Source of the DNA: Candidatus Treponema caballi
Lineage (GTDB): Bacteria; Spirochaetota; Spirochaetia; Treponematales; Treponemataceae
Direction of reading: 5' to 3'
DNA length: 64,000 bases
Assembly: GCA_018066285.1 (NCBI GenBank)
Contig: JAGHRS010000008.1
Span: forward strand, 60,864-124,863
In this document: positions 31,343 through 41,060 of the stretch, in pieces
Position numbering within the stretch: position 1 is the stretch's first letter
How the letters are laid out: each line of letters opens with the position of its first letter
Program-made: the position numbers and the translations under genes
Notes under the pieces: generated by a model
What the model was told of the DNA's origin: nothing
Seen by the model: only the letters and a program-made list of their open reading frames with translations
Databases searched by the model: none

Positions 31343-32326
31343 TTACCTGTCTCTCTCCTGATGTTCGTAATACGACTTGATTATCTCCTCGAAGTTTTCC
31401 AGTGCTTCTTCGAGCCTCATATCTGTATGGTCTGATGCGGCCTCTATTCGTTTAACTACTGCGGGAAGAGCCTGTGAAAAAGCTGATCCCGGATTAAGAA
31501 GGCAGAGTGGCTGTCTTCTTGCAATTGAAATACCAATGTTCTGGTCATAGGGCACGAAACCGATTACTTCCGGATTGATTGAAAGCTTATTACGCGAAAG
31601 TGTCAGAAGTCTGTTTCCAAGAACAGCATCATCGCCTTGTCTTCCCATGTTCATGATGATACGTGGTTTGAAAGATTTAAGCTGATTGAGTGCAAGTTCG
31701 GCACTCTCTGGAAATGTTGCTCCAATGACAGAAAGAATCTGTTCGAAAGAGTATTCCTTTCCTTCCATACGCTGCAGTACGCTGTTCTGGAGTATCTGAC
31801 GTTCCGGGCTTTTTGACGGGAATGTGCGGTAAAGAAGGCGGAAAACAGTCGTCTTGAGAAAAGAATAAGCATTGAGAATAGATGTAAGTTCTGGTGTAAC
31901 GACGATGATTCCGTCGTTGGTTGTAATGAAGAAATCTACTATATTGTAAGTTGAACCTGCTCCAAGGTCGAGGATGATGTAATCTGCATCAAGAGCCTGA
32001 ATGTTTCTGAGTATCTTGCATTTCGTAAAGAAATCCATATTTGCGACACCAGGGTACAGACAGTCTCCGGCAATGAACTGAAGATTCGGAATGCCGGTGG
32101 CCTGGAGAAGATTTGAGAAGTCTGTTTCCTGCTTTGTAATGAATGTGCCAATTCCAGCCTGATTATTTTTAAGGCCAAGCAGTGTATGCAGATTTGCACC
32201 ACCAAGGTCTAAATCAACGAGAATTGTTTTTTTGCATTGTTGGGCCAGTGTAACAGCCAGATTGAGCGATAAGACACTTTTTCCAACGCCGCCTTTTCCA
32301 CCTGCAACAGGTATCAATACAGCCAT
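31343..32326 (-). CDS. MinD/ParA-like (deviant Walker A) ATPase
   Basis: GGKGGVGKSVLSLNLAVTLAQ, LVDLDLGGANLHTLLG, YIILDLGAGSTYNIVDF. Confidence 0.88.
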   Translation of the reverse strand: MAVLIPVAGGKGGVGKSVLSLNLAVTLAQQCKKTILVDLDLGGANLHTLLGLKNNQAGIGTFITKQETDFSNLLQATGIPNLQFIAGDCLYPGVANMDFFTKCKILRNIQALDADYIILDLGAGSTYNIVDFFITTNDGIIVVTPELTSILNAYSFLKTTVFRLLYRTFPSKSPERQILQNSVLQRMEGKEYSFEQILSVIGATFPESAELALNQLKSFKPRIIMNMGRQGDDAVLGNRLLTLSRNKLSINPEVIGFVPYDQNIGISIARRQPLCLLNPGSAFSQALPAVVKRIEAASDHTDMRLEEALENFEEIIKSYYEHQERDR

Positions 32327-32410
32327 AATTCTATATTAGAAGTGAATTCATGAGCCCGCAAGAAAAATTTTAATGTAATGGGTATTAAATTATCCAATGA
32401 ATAATAACTG

Positions 32411-32438
32411 TTGACACCTCCGCGTTTCGATTTATGAT
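32411..32438 (+). promoter_or_regulatory. Promoter TTGACA-16 bp-TATGAT for the MCP gene
   Basis: -35 32411-32416, -10 32433-32438. Confidence 0.65.
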
Positions 32439-32459
32439 GAAAATAAAGTGAGGGTTTAT

Positions 32460-33965
32460 ATGCGCTTAAGAAGAAAGTTGGGACTCAGTATTATTTCAAT
32501 CTGTCTGATAATGTTTGTCATGCTTATCTTATCAGTGGTAAGTTCGACACATACCATACAGAAACTTATGGTACTTGTCACAGGTTATTTACAGACTTCT
32601 TCAGATTCTGCAGAAAATATTGCGTCATTCCAGATGTCATTAAGTTCTTATGGAAGTGTTCTGAAGACGCAGATGTCGGTTGTCATTGTCCAGGGAGCAC
32701 TTGGTTTACTATTGAGTATTCTTATTGGTTACCTTATGGGTAAGGCAATTGTGAAACCCCTGAATTTGTTCCTTAAAGAATTCAGCTGCCTTACTAAGGG
32801 AGATCTTACGCTTGATGGTATCTCTGAAAAAGATAGAAAGAAGGTTTCCGCCCAGAAGGATGAGCTTGGAGAGCTCGGCCGCGGCATTGATGTCCTTATC
32901 GAGAACTTTGCCAATGTTCTGTATCAGGTTCAGGAATCAAGCAAGAATGTCGCTGTTGGCGCAAAGGAAATAAGCAAAGGAAGCCAGGCTATATCATCAG
33001 ATTCTTCGACTCAGGCGTCTTTCGCTGAGGAGATTTCTTCTACTGTTGAAGAAATGGCTTCAAATATACGTCGCAACGCTGATAACTCATCTCAGTCAGA
33101 TGCCATTGCGCAGAAAGTGCTTGAAGCTGGAAAGCGTGGTAGTGAGGCTGTTACTCAGACAGTTGATGCCATGCATCAGATTGCCGATAAGATTTCCATC
33201 ATTGAAGATATTTCAAGTCAGACAAACAGACTTGCCCTTAATGCTGCTATTGAAGCTGCCCGTGCTGGAGAAGCCGGTCGCGGATTTGCTGTTGTTGCAA
33301 GTGAAGTAAGAAAACTTGCGGAACGCAGCCAGAATGCTGCAGTTGAAATTGGCGATCTGTCACACAACAGTGTTGAGGTCGCTGAGGAGACAGGCCGCAT
33401 CTTTGAGGAAATGGTCCCTGATATAGCCCGCACTGCAGATCTGACTCAGGAAATTGCGGCCGCAGCGCGTGAAGAAGATGTTGGCGCACAGCAGATTAAT
33501 AAGGCTGTTGTTGAACTTGATACACTTGTTCAGAAAGGAGCAACGGCGTCCGAAGAGTTTGCTTCAGTTTCAGAGGAACTGTCTGCTCAGGCAGAAAAAC
33601 TCGTTGAAGTGCTTGGTTTCTTTAAGTTCACAGCAACTCAGCCTAAAAAAGAACAGCCGAAAATCGCCGCTCCATCCTCTCGTAAGGCGCTGCCTTCAGC
33701 TCCGAAACCAGAGACTCCAAAGGCTGCTCCAAAAGCCGCCGTTAAAAGTGTGGCAGAGGAAAAGCCTGTACAGAAGCCGCCTGTACAAAAGCCAGTTCTT
33801 GCTCCGGAACCGAAGGAAGAGCCTGTTCCAGGAAGTGAGACAGCGGCTGCGGCTGAGCCTGCAAGCCAGGATGATGATCCATTCTTCAGCTCAAAGATAA
33901 GCCGGCAGGGAAGCGGATATGTTCCGGCAGAATTTGTTTCAGATTCAGACTTTGAGGAATTCTGA
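32460..33965 (+). CDS. Methyl-accepting chemotaxis protein with minimal periplasmic domain
   Basis: Two TM helices, HAMP, signalling hairpin [43 protein letters not shown]. Confidence 0.95.
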   Translation: MRLRRKLGLSIISICLIMFVMLILSVVSSTHTIQKLMVLVTGYLQTSSDSAENIASFQMSLSSYGSVLKTQMSVVIVQGALGLLLSILIGYLMGKAIVKPLNLFLKEFSCLTKGDLTLDGISEKDRKKVSAQKDELGELGRGIDVLIENFANVLYQVQESSKNVAVGAKEISKGSQAISSDSSTQASFAEEISSTVEEMASNIRRNADNSSQSDAIAQKVLEAGKRGSEAVTQTVDAMHQIADKISIIEDISSQTNRLALNAAIEAARAGEAGRGFAVVASEVRKLAERSQNAAVEIGDLSHNSVEVAEETGRIFEEMVPDIARTADLTQEIAAAAREEDVGAQQINKAVVELDTLVQKGATASEEFASVSEELSAQAEKLVEVLGFFKFTATQPKKEQPKIAAPSSRKALPSAPKPETPKAAPKAAVKSVAEEKPVQKPPVQKPVLAPEPKEEPVPGSETAAAAEPASQDDDPFFSSKISRQGSGYVPAEFVSDSDFEEF

Positions 33966-33997
33966 TTACATTTTTATTCAGTTTAAGACTGGCCAAG

Positions 33998-34026
33998 TTG
34001 AATAAATATTCATAAATCTGTATACT
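33998..34026 (+). promoter_or_regulatory. Promoter TTGAAT-17 bp-TATACT overlapped by ARG-box-like palindrome TGAATAAATATTCA (33999-34012)
   Basis: Direct sequence reading. Confidence 0.6.
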
Positions 34027-34073
34027 CTCTCTGGAGAGTGTTGTTAAAAAACACTCCCAGAGGAGTAAAATTC

Positions 34074-34880
34074 ATGAAAAAACTGATTACTGTTCTTCTC
34101 GTTATCCTCATGGCATCAGCAGTCGTATTTGCTGGTGGAAAAAAGGATACAGCAGATAATTCACTTGAAAATGTAAAGAATGCAGGTGTTTTCACACTTG
34201 GACTTGATGATTCTTTCCCACCTTATGGATATCGTGATGAAGACAACAATATTGTTGGATATGATATTGATCTTGCTTCTGAAGTTTGCAACCGTCTTGG
34301 TGTAAAGCTTGTCTGCCAGCCGATTGACTGGGATTCAAAAGAGCAGGAACTTAATACAGGTAAAATTGACTGCATCTGGAATGGTTTCACTATTACTGAT
34401 GAACGTCTTGAAGCAATGGAGTTCACAGCTCCCTATGTTGATAACTCACAGATTCTCGTTGTAAATAAGGACTCTGGAATCAAGAAGCTTGCTGATATGA
34501 ACGGCAAGAACCTCGGACTTCAGGCTGGTTCAAGTGCTGCAGACGCTCTTGATGAAGCTGCAGCTTTCAAGGCTACACTCCGCAATGTCGTTGAGTTCAA
34601 GGATAACCTTACAGCACTCATGGATCTTGAGATTAAAGGTGTTGATGCTGTTCTTCTTGATATTGGTGTTGCTCAGCAGGCAATTGAGAAGGAAGGAAAG
34701 CCATTCGTCATTATTTCAGAAGCTGTAGCTTCAGAGCAGTACGGAGTAGGTTTCCGCAAGGGTGATGTTGCTCTTCGCGATGCTGTTCAGGGTGCTCTTG
34801 AAGAAATGGTAAAAGACGGTACAATGGAAAAGCTTGACCAGAAATGGTTCGGTGAATCCAAATCTGTAATCGGTAAGTAA
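34074..34880 (+). CDS. Polar amino-acid ABC transporter substrate-binding protein
   Basis: Signal peptide; GVFTLGLDDSFPPYGYRDEDNNIVGYDIDLASEV; solute-binding protein family 3 pattern. Confidence 0.93.
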   Translation: MKKLITVLLVILMASAVVFAGGKKDTADNSLENVKNAGVFTLGLDDSFPPYGYRDEDNNIVGYDIDLASEVCNRLGVKLVCQPIDWDSKEQELNTGKIDCIWNGFTITDERLEAMEFTAPYVDNSQILVVNKDSGIKKLADMNGKNLGLQAGSSAADALDEAAAFKATLRNVVEFKDNLTALMDLEIKGVDAVLLDIGVAQQAIEKEGKPFVIISEAVASEQYGVGFRKGDVALRDAVQGALEEMVKDGTMEKLDQKWFGESKSVIGK

Positions 34881-35515
34881 TGCAGAAACTGCTCGTAATA
34901 ATGCTTCAGGGAACGGTAACGTCCCTTGAAGTATTTTTTCTGACACTTCTATTTTCAATTCCTCTTGGACTGATATTCGCTTTCGGGCGGATGTCGAAGC
35001 ATAAAGTCCTTTCAGCAATAACGAATTTCTTTATGCTTATCGTCCGTGGAACTCCGCTCATCCTGCAGCTTATTTTCATATACTTTGCCCCATATTACCT
35101 TTTCAAAATATCATGGGACCGTTTTACTGCGGCTATTGTTGCGTTCGCAATCAACTACGCCTGTTATTTTGCAGAAATCTACCGTGGTGGCATTCAGTCA
35201 ATTCCACAAGGACAGTATGAAGCTGCAAAAGTTCTTGGATTCACAAAAGGACAGACTTTCTTCAAGGTTGTTCTTCCTCAGGTGGTGAAGAGAATCCTGC
35301 CTGCAATGGGTAATGAAGTAATGACACTTGTAAAGGATACAGCTTTGGCTCAGACGATTGGTGTCGCAGAACTTTTCCGGGCAGCACAGAACGCGGCAAG
35401 CCGTCAGTTCTCCACTGTTCCTATTTTCATAGCCGGTGTTTTTTATTTTGTAATGAACTGGGTTGTTCATTCTGTCTTTGAACGGATTGAGAAAAAACTC
35501 TCGTATTATAAATAA
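34880..35515 (+). CDS. Amino-acid ABC transporter permease
   Basis: HisM-type permease; [35 protein letters not shown]. Confidence 0.93.
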   Translation: MQKLLVIMLQGTVTSLEVFFLTLLFSIPLGLIFAFGRMSKHKVLSAITNFFMLIVRGTPLILQLIFIYFAPYYLFKISWDRFTAAIVAFAINYACYFAEIYRGGIQSIPQGQYEAAKVLGFTKGQTFFKVVLPQVVKRILPAMGNEVMTLVKDTALAQTIGVAELFRAAQNAASRQFSTVPIFIAGVFYFVMNWVVHSVFERIEKKLSYYK

Positions 35516-35523
35516 GGTATCGC

Positions 35524-36279
35524 ATGGAAGTTGTAAGCGTTAAGAATGCAAAAAAAAGTTTTGGTGATCTTGATGTACTGAAGGATATCTCCTTTTCCGT
35601 TCACAAAGGAGAAGTTCTTGGTATTATAGGGCCGTCAGGTTCCGGAAAATCAACAATGCTCCGCTGCATCACACAGCTTGAAAAGCTGAGCGGCGGCTCA
35701 ATAGAAATTTGCGGTGACACGCTTGTAACAGAAGATGCTGACGGAAACCCTGTTTATTCAGATAAGGAAACATGCCGCCGCATTCTGCTTAAGACGGGCA
35801 TGGTGTTCCAGAACTTCAACCTGTTCCCGCATTTCAGCGTTCTCAGAAACATAACAGAAGCCCAGGTATCTGTCCTCGGCATTCCAAAAGCGGAAGCGGA
35901 AGAAACTGCCCGCGCGCTTCTTGCTAAAATGGGGCTTGCAGACAAGGCAGACGCTTATCCGTGCCAGCTTTCTGGTGGACAGCAGCAGCGCGTTTCAATT
36001 GCTCGCGCCCTTGCCCTTAAGCCTGAAGTCCTCTTCTTTGATGAGCCGACAAGCGCGCTTGACCCGGAACTTACCAGCGAAATTCTGAAGGTAATAAAGG
36101 AACTCGCTGCTGAAAAAATGACTATGGTCGTTGTAACGCACGAAATGGCTTTTGCCCGTGATCTTTCTGACTACATCATCTTTATGGATGGTGGCGTCAT
36201 TGTAGAGCAGGGTGAAGCTAAAGAACTCATAAATAACCCTAAAGAAGAGCGCACAAAAGCCTTTCTCAGCAAGTATTAA
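35524..36279 (+). CDS. Amino-acid ABC transporter ATP-binding protein
   Basis: [49 protein letters not shown]. Confidence 0.96.
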   Translation: MEVVSVKNAKKSFGDLDVLKDISFSVHKGEVLGIIGPSGSGKSTMLRCITQLEKLSGGSIEICGDTLVTEDADGNPVYSDKETCRRILLKTGMVFQNFNLFPHFSVLRNITEAQVSVLGIPKAEAEETARALLAKMGLADKADAYPCQLSGGQQQRVSIARALALKPEVLFFDEPTSALDPELTSEILKVIKELAAEKMTMVVVTHEMAFARDLSDYIIFMDGGVIVEQGEAKELINNPKEERTKAFLSKY

Positions 36280-36380
36280 TCCGCATATATTGAAACAATT
36301 CCCGAAAACTGATATAAGTATTGTTTATACTGTAGACTAGCCCTAGGTGTGTCTATAGCAACTATTTTGGAGGAAACAAA

Positions 36381-36629
36381 GTGGTAAGAATCAGACTTAA
36401 GAAGTTTGGAACCAAAAAGCGTCCATTCTACCGTGTTGTAGTTCAGGACTCACGCAAGCCTCGCGATGGTACAACCATTGAAGAAATCGGCACATACTGC
36501 CCGATCGAAGTTGAGGAAAAGCAGTTCGCTGTAAATGCTGAGCGTGTTAAGTACTGGATTGGTGTTGGTGCCCAGCCATCTGACACTGTAAAGAAGCTTT
36601 TAAACAAAGCAGCAAAAGCAGCAAAGTAA
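36381..36629 (+). CDS. rpsP: 30S ribosomal protein S16
   Basis: [30 protein letters not shown]. Confidence 0.97.
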   Translation: MVRIRLKKFGTKKRPFYRVVVQDSRKPRDGTTIEEIGTYCPIEVEEKQFAVNAERVKYWIGVGAQPSDTVKKLLNKAAKAAK

Positions 36630-36650
36630 TACTGAAGGAGTAATTGGGAA

Positions 36651-36884
36651 ATGGAAAAAGACCTGATTGAATACATTGCTAAATCATTGGTCGATGACCC
36701 AAGTGCTGTTTCGGTACAGGAAGTCGAAGGCGAGAAGTCAATGGTCATTGAACTTCGTGTAGCCCAGGGCGATATCGGCAAGGTAATCGGCAAATACGGC
36801 CGCATTGCAAAGGCTCTTCGCACTGTGTTAAGCGCAAGTGCAACAAAATCTGGCAAACGCTACAGTCTGGAAATTCTTGACTGA
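36651..36884 (+). CDS. khpA: KH-domain RNA-binding protein
   Basis: DIGKVIGKYGRIAKALRTVLSA; rpsP-KH-rimM-trmD context. Confidence 0.92.
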   Translation: MEKDLIEYIAKSLVDDPSAVSVQEVEGEKSMVIELRVAQGDIGKVIGKYGRIAKALRTVLSASATKSGKRYSLEILD

Positions 36885-37495
36885 TGGACAAGGCTTGCGG
36901 CTTGGTGACAGGTATTATCCGGACGGCTCATGGCCTTCAGGGTAAGTTCAAAGTAGAGAGTTCTTCTGGTGAGGTTGATCACTTTTTCGAACTGACAGAA
37001 GTAACTTTGAGGAAGGGAAGTTTCGAGAAACTGTATCAGGTTGATTCAGTTGAAGGAAGCGGTGCCGGCCTTATCATGAAACTTGCGGGTATTGATACCC
37101 CTGAAGCTGTGGATAAACTCCGCGGCGCAGAGATTATCGTTCCGCGTGACAAAGCTTGTCCTTTGAAGAAGGATGAGTGGTATGTCGAAGATCTTAAACA
37201 ATGTACACTCATTTATGACACTACGTCAGAAAAGGGTGTTAATATTAACGGATTGCCTGTTGAAGGAAAACCGGCGTGCATTGTAGCCGGTCATATCACA
37301 GACGTATTGGAAGGCGGAGCTGGTGACCTCCTTGAGGTTGCGGTTTCCGAGAATTTGCACGGTGATGTTGAGGGTATTGATGGTTCAGGAAAACAGAAGG
37401 TACTTCTGGTGCCATTCAAAAACGAGTTTATCGGTACTGTTGATATCAAACGCAAGACTGTGCAGTTGATGCACCTCTGGATTCTGGAGATTTAA
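36884..37495 (+). CDS. rimM: Ribosome maturation factor RimM
   Basis: GIIRTAHGLQGKFKVES; PRC-barrel; position between rpsP and trmD. Confidence 0.9.
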   Translation: MDKACGLVTGIIRTAHGLQGKFKVESSSGEVDHFFELTEVTLRKGSFEKLYQVDSVEGSGAGLIMKLAGIDTPEAVDKLRGAEIIVPRDKACPLKKDEWYVEDLKQCTLIYDTTSEKGVNINGLPVEGKPACIVAGHITDVLEGGAGDLLEVAVSENLHGDVEGIDGSGKQKVLLVPFKNEFIGTVDIKRKTVQLMHLWILEI

Positions 37496-37497
37496 CC

Positions 37498-38274
37498 ATG
37501 AACTTCCATGTGCTGACCTTGTTTCCTGAAATACCGCGAGCTTTCTTCGAAAACTCAATCATGGCTAAAGCGGTAGAGAAGGGAATTATTGCCTACGATT
37601 TGGTGAATATCAGGGATTTTGCCTTTGATAAACACAAGACATGTGATGACAATCCGTACGGGGGCGGTGCCGGAATGCTTATGCTTCCAGAACCGCTTAG
37701 TCTGGCGCTTAAGTCTGTTTGCAGAAAGATTAACGCTGAAGCCAAGGAAAGAGGCGTTAAACCAAAGAAGCGCGTTATTTACGTAACGCCTTCAGGAAAG
37801 CCTTTCACACAGAAACTGGCACAGGACTTAAGTCAGGAAAGCGACCTGGTCTTCATCTGCGGCCGATACGAAGGTATTGACCAGAGGATTATAGACAGCT
37901 GGGTTGACGATGAAATCAGCATCGGAGACTATGTAATGTCATCCGGTGAGCTTGCTGCAACAGTAATCATTGATGCAGTGTACCGCCTTGTAGACGGTGT
38001 GATTTCTAGCGAAAGCCTTGAAGAGGAAAGCTATACTGACGGTTTGCTTGAATATCCGCAGTACACTCACCCGGAAGTGTTCGACGGCATGAAGGTTCCT
38101 GAGGTTTTACTTTCAGGACATCATGAAAACATACGGAAGTGGCGTCTTAAGATGCGGCTCCGGAAAACGCTCAGAGTGCGGCCTGATCTGGTTGCAAAAG
38201 CGCGTGAACAGGGGCTTTTATCAAAAGAAGCAGAAAAGATGATTGAGGAAATTACTAACGAAACAGGAGACTGA
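37498..38274 (+). CDS. trmD: tRNA (guanine-N1)-methyltransferase
   Basis: [40 protein letters not shown]. Confidence 0.97.
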   Translation: MNFHVLTLFPEIPRAFFENSIMAKAVEKGIIAYDLVNIRDFAFDKHKTCDDNPYGGGAGMLMLPEPLSLALKSVCRKINAEAKERGVKPKKRVIYVTPSGKPFTQKLAQDLSQESDLVFICGRYEGIDQRIIDSWVDDEISIGDYVMSSGELAATVIIDAVYRLVDGVISSESLEEESYTDGLLEYPQYTHPEVFDGMKVPEVLLSGHHENIRKWRLKMRLRKTLRVRPDLVAKAREQGLLSKEAEKMIEEITNETGD

Positions 38275-38275
38275 G

Positions 38276-38641
38276 ATGGATCTTATTAAGACTATTGAAG
38301 AATCACAGAAAAAGGCTGAAGTAACATCATTCAAAGCTGGTGATACAGTAAAGGTTTTCTTCAAGATTATTGAAGGAAAGACAGAGCGTATCCAGGTTTA
38401 CGAAGGCCTCGTAATCTGCATCAAGGGTGAAGGCGTTCGCCAGACATTCACCGTCCGCAAGAACTCATACGGTGTTGGCGTAGAACGCGTATTCCCACTG
38501 CACTCACCACGCATTGAGAAGATTGAACTGGTCCGCCCAGGTAAAGTTCGCCGCTCAAAGCTCTACTACATCCGCGAGAAGATTGGTAAGGGTGCTAAGA
38601 TTAAGGAACTTATCGTAAAGAAAGAAGGCGATGCTGAGTAA
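38276..38641 (+). CDS. rplS: 50S ribosomal protein L19
   Basis: [43 protein letters not shown] track start (38243) is upstream of the likely ATG. Confidence 0.96.
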   Translation: MDLIKTIEESQKKAEVTSFKAGDTVKVFFKIIEGKTERIQVYEGLVICIKGEGVRQTFTVRKNSYGVGVERVFPLHSPRIEKIELVRPGKVRRSKLYYIREKIGKGAKIKELIVKKEGDAE

Positions 38642-38658
38642 TTACCGGCAATAGCTTC

Positions 38659-38708
38659 AAAAAAAGGTCTGACTTCGTTATAAAAATGAGGTCAGGCCTT
38701 TTTTTTTC
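38659..38708 (+). terminator. Intrinsic terminator after rplS
   Basis: AAAAGGTCTGAC ... GTCAGGCCTTTTTTTTTT. Confidence 0.75.
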
Positions 38709-38775
38709 TTGAATATCGAAAAAAAAGGGGCTAGAATATAATGTAGGGTTAGTAAACTCAGGGATTTGAATCACA

Positions 38776-39969
38776 GTGGATACTTTGCAGCAGGTTAAGA
38801 TTGATACACTGAAAGAAGGGATGATATTCTCTGCACCTCTCTTTTTTGATGACGGGAAAAATATGTTCCTTCCTAAAGGGCATGCTATTTCCGAATATCA
38901 CATGAGTGTTTTGTCACGCTGGAAAATCCCGTTCATCCTGACATGCGGTCATCTTGTTACAAGCAATGAGTCTGATGCTGAGCCGGTTGATCTTGAAGTG
39001 ATTGCCGAGCTTGATGAAGTTGAAGAACTCAGCGATGCTGATGAGGTCGAAGAACTTGAAGACCTTGATGAAGTTGATTACCCTGTACCTGTTGCAGAGC
39101 AAAAAAAAAAATCTGAAAACTACGATGAACTCTACAATGCAACTGTAGAAAAGATTGCATCCGTTTTTAATTCATACCGAAAGAAAATTCCAGTTTCTAG
39201 ATCTGATGTTGATGAGATTTCTGAAGATGTATTCAACATGGTTGAAAAAGAACAGACGCTTGCCATGGCCTATATCATGAATAAAGGCTGTAACGATGGA
39301 TATGCCTCTTCTGCGCTTAATATAGCAATCATATCAGCGACTGTCGCTTTCCATATGCAGATTCCGAGACAACGTATCCTGATGCTCATTACAGCTGCAC
39401 TGCTTCATGATATCGGTATGATGCAGATTCCTGAATCTGTTGTAAATAAGAAGAATATGCTTACTTCCCAGGAATTTGAGCAGCTGAAACTTCATACACT
39501 GTATTCAGAGCGTTTCGTATCAGATACGCTTCTTTTCCCCCGTGAAGTTTCAAATATCGTCATGCAGCACCATGAACGATGGGATGGATCAGGATATCCA
39601 AACGGAAGGAAAGGAAAGGAAATTGATACAGGCGCAAGAATTCTTGCTGTAGCAGATACTTTTGAAGCACTTCTTGGAAAAAAACCGTATCACGATGCCA
39701 TAATAAGTTATGAGGCAATGAAAACACTTCTTGCCGAAAGCGGTACTCATTTTGACTCTGAAGTAATGACAGCGTTTGTTCAGACGATGGGTGTGTATCC
39801 AGTGGGGTCAATAGTCCAGTTGAGTGACGGTTCTGTTGCGAAAGTTATTGAAGCAAGTCTTGATGCTCCGTTCCAGCCTGTTGTTAAACTGCAGGGAGAA
39901 AACGCTCCTGTCATCAGATTGCAGCAACAGAAAGCTTTATTCATAGTGAGAGTTGTTGCCCCTAAATAA
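38776..39969 (+). CDS. HD-GYP domain protein (putative c-di-GMP phosphodiesterase)
   Basis: LLHDIGMMQIP, QHHERWDGSGYPNGRKGKEIDTGARILAVADTFEALLG; GTG start. Confidence 0.92.
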   Translation: MDTLQQVKIDTLKEGMIFSAPLFFDDGKNMFLPKGHAISEYHMSVLSRWKIPFILTCGHLVTSNESDAEPVDLEVIAELDEVEELSDADEVEELEDLDEVDYPVPVAEQKKKSENYDELYNATVEKIASVFNSYRKKIPVSRSDVDEISEDVFNMVEKEQTLAMAYIMNKGCNDGYASSALNIAIISATVAFHMQIPRQRILMLITAALLHDIGMMQIPESVVNKKNMLTSQEFEQLKLHTLYSERFVSDTLLFPREVSNIVMQHHERWDGSGYPNGRKGKEIDTGARILAVADTFEALLGKKPYHDAIISYEAMKTLLAESGTHFDSEVMTAFVQTMGVYPVGSIVQLSDGSVAKVIEASLDAPFQPVVKLQGENAPVIRLQQQKALFIVRVVAPK

Positions 39970-39978
39970 GGGGGAACA

Positions 39979-40371
39979 ATGGAAAATCCTGAAAACACAG
40001 CAGCACAACATCATGAAAGCACCAGACAGATTGGTAATGAAGGTGAAGATACAGCTGCAGCATATCTACAGCAAAATGGATACGCAATCATTGACAGAAA
40101 CTGGCGGACTAGACGTGGCGAGATAGATATTGTCGCAGAAAAGGATTCATTCATTGTATTTGCAGAGGTTAAGAGACAGACTTCTTTTAATCTTGAAACC
40201 CTTCGTGAAAAATTAAATGCAAAAAAACAGAAAACAATTGTTGAAACCGCTAAATGTTACCTGGCAAAACATCGACAATATAATTGTAAGTACGTTAGAT
40301 TTGATGTGCTTGTTGTGGATATGCCGGGCCTTGAGCCGGTTTTTCATATAGAAAATGCCTTTTCGGAGTAA
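39979..40371 (+). CDS. UPF0102 / YraN family protein
   Basis: GNEGEDTAAAYLQQNGYAIIDRNWRTRRGEIDIVAEKDSFIVFAEVKRQ. Confidence 0.9.
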   Translation: MENPENTAAQHHESTRQIGNEGEDTAAAYLQQNGYAIIDRNWRTRRGEIDIVAEKDSFIVFAEVKRQTSFNLETLREKLNAKKQKTIVETAKCYLAKHRQYNCKYVRFDVLVVDMPGLEPVFHIENAFSE

Positions 40372-40373
40372 GT

Positions 40374-40559
40374 ATGAGTTCTACTGCCTTGAAAAATACG
40401 TCTGAGGAAGAATTATCTCCCAAAGTTCGTGAGTTGCGGTTGAAAATCCATGATGAAAATTATATAAATAATGCTATCCAGAGAATTGCGGTAGTATTGA
40501 GCAGACGGATTGTCGAAAAACCGCAGAATCTTAAGGAAGTAGTGAATGGATCATACTAA
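40374..40559 (+). CDS. Small protein with FlgM-like C-terminal segment
   Basis: VRELRLKIHDENYINNAIQRIAVVLSRRIVE loosely fits the FlgM C-terminal pattern. Confidence 0.4.
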   Translation: MSSTALKNTSEEELSPKVRELRLKIHDENYINNAIQRIAVVLSRRIVEKPQNLKEVVNGSY

Positions 40560-40980
40560 AAATCGCGGCGGCAACAGACATTGGAATAATCGTCACGGTC
40601 AGGATAAACGCGGTAAGAAACCCGAACTGACAGCTGAAGAAGTGGCAAACCAGGAAGCCATAAAGGCAATGAAGCAGAAAATGCCTGAATGCCCGATGTG
40701 TCATCAGCCAATTACCGAGTTAGTAACAGCACTTGCAGACAAGGAAAGCGGCGAGCCCGTGCACTTTGACTGCGTCCTCAATAAAATCCAGGAACAGGAA
40801 AAACTGCTTCCTGGTCAGAAAATCACCTACATTGGTCAGGGCCGTTTTGCGGTAGTTTATTTCCCGAATGTTCATGATACGCGGAACTTCCAGATTGAAC
40901 GCATTATCGAGTGGGAAGAGCGCGACAAGAAGTTTGAGTGGAGATCAGAAATAGCCGGTCTTTACAGTCAGGTACATTAA
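40546..40980 (+). CDS. Hypothetical zinc-ribbon-like protein
   Basis: CPMCHQP ... HFDCV. Confidence 0.6.
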   Translation: MDHTKNRGGNRHWNNRHGQDKRGKKPELTAEEVANQEAIKAMKQKMPECPMCHQPITELVTALADKESGEPVHFDCVLNKIQEQEKLLPGQKITYIGQGRFAVVYFPNVHDTRNFQIERIIEWEERDKKFEWRSEIAGLYSQVH

Positions 40981-40984
40981 AAAG

Positions 40985-41017
40985 AAAGCCAATCCGCTGA
41001 GGGTTGGCTTTTTTTAT
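40985..41017. terminator. Intrinsic terminator
   Basis: AAAGCCAATCC GCTGA GGGTTGGCTTTTTTT. Confidence 0.75.
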
Positions 41018-41060
41018 GCTCTTTGAAGAAGAAATGAGTAGTGTGCTTTTTCGGCGGCGT

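Noticed and set aside
33454-33900. 148-aa ORF in the MCP tail
   Set aside because: Frame-shifted reading of the repetitive Pro/Lys-rich tail
36330-36360. Small inverted repeat TAGAC...GTCTA upstream of rpsP as an autoregulatory leader
   Set aside because: Only 5-bp arms in AT-rich sequence; too weak to support
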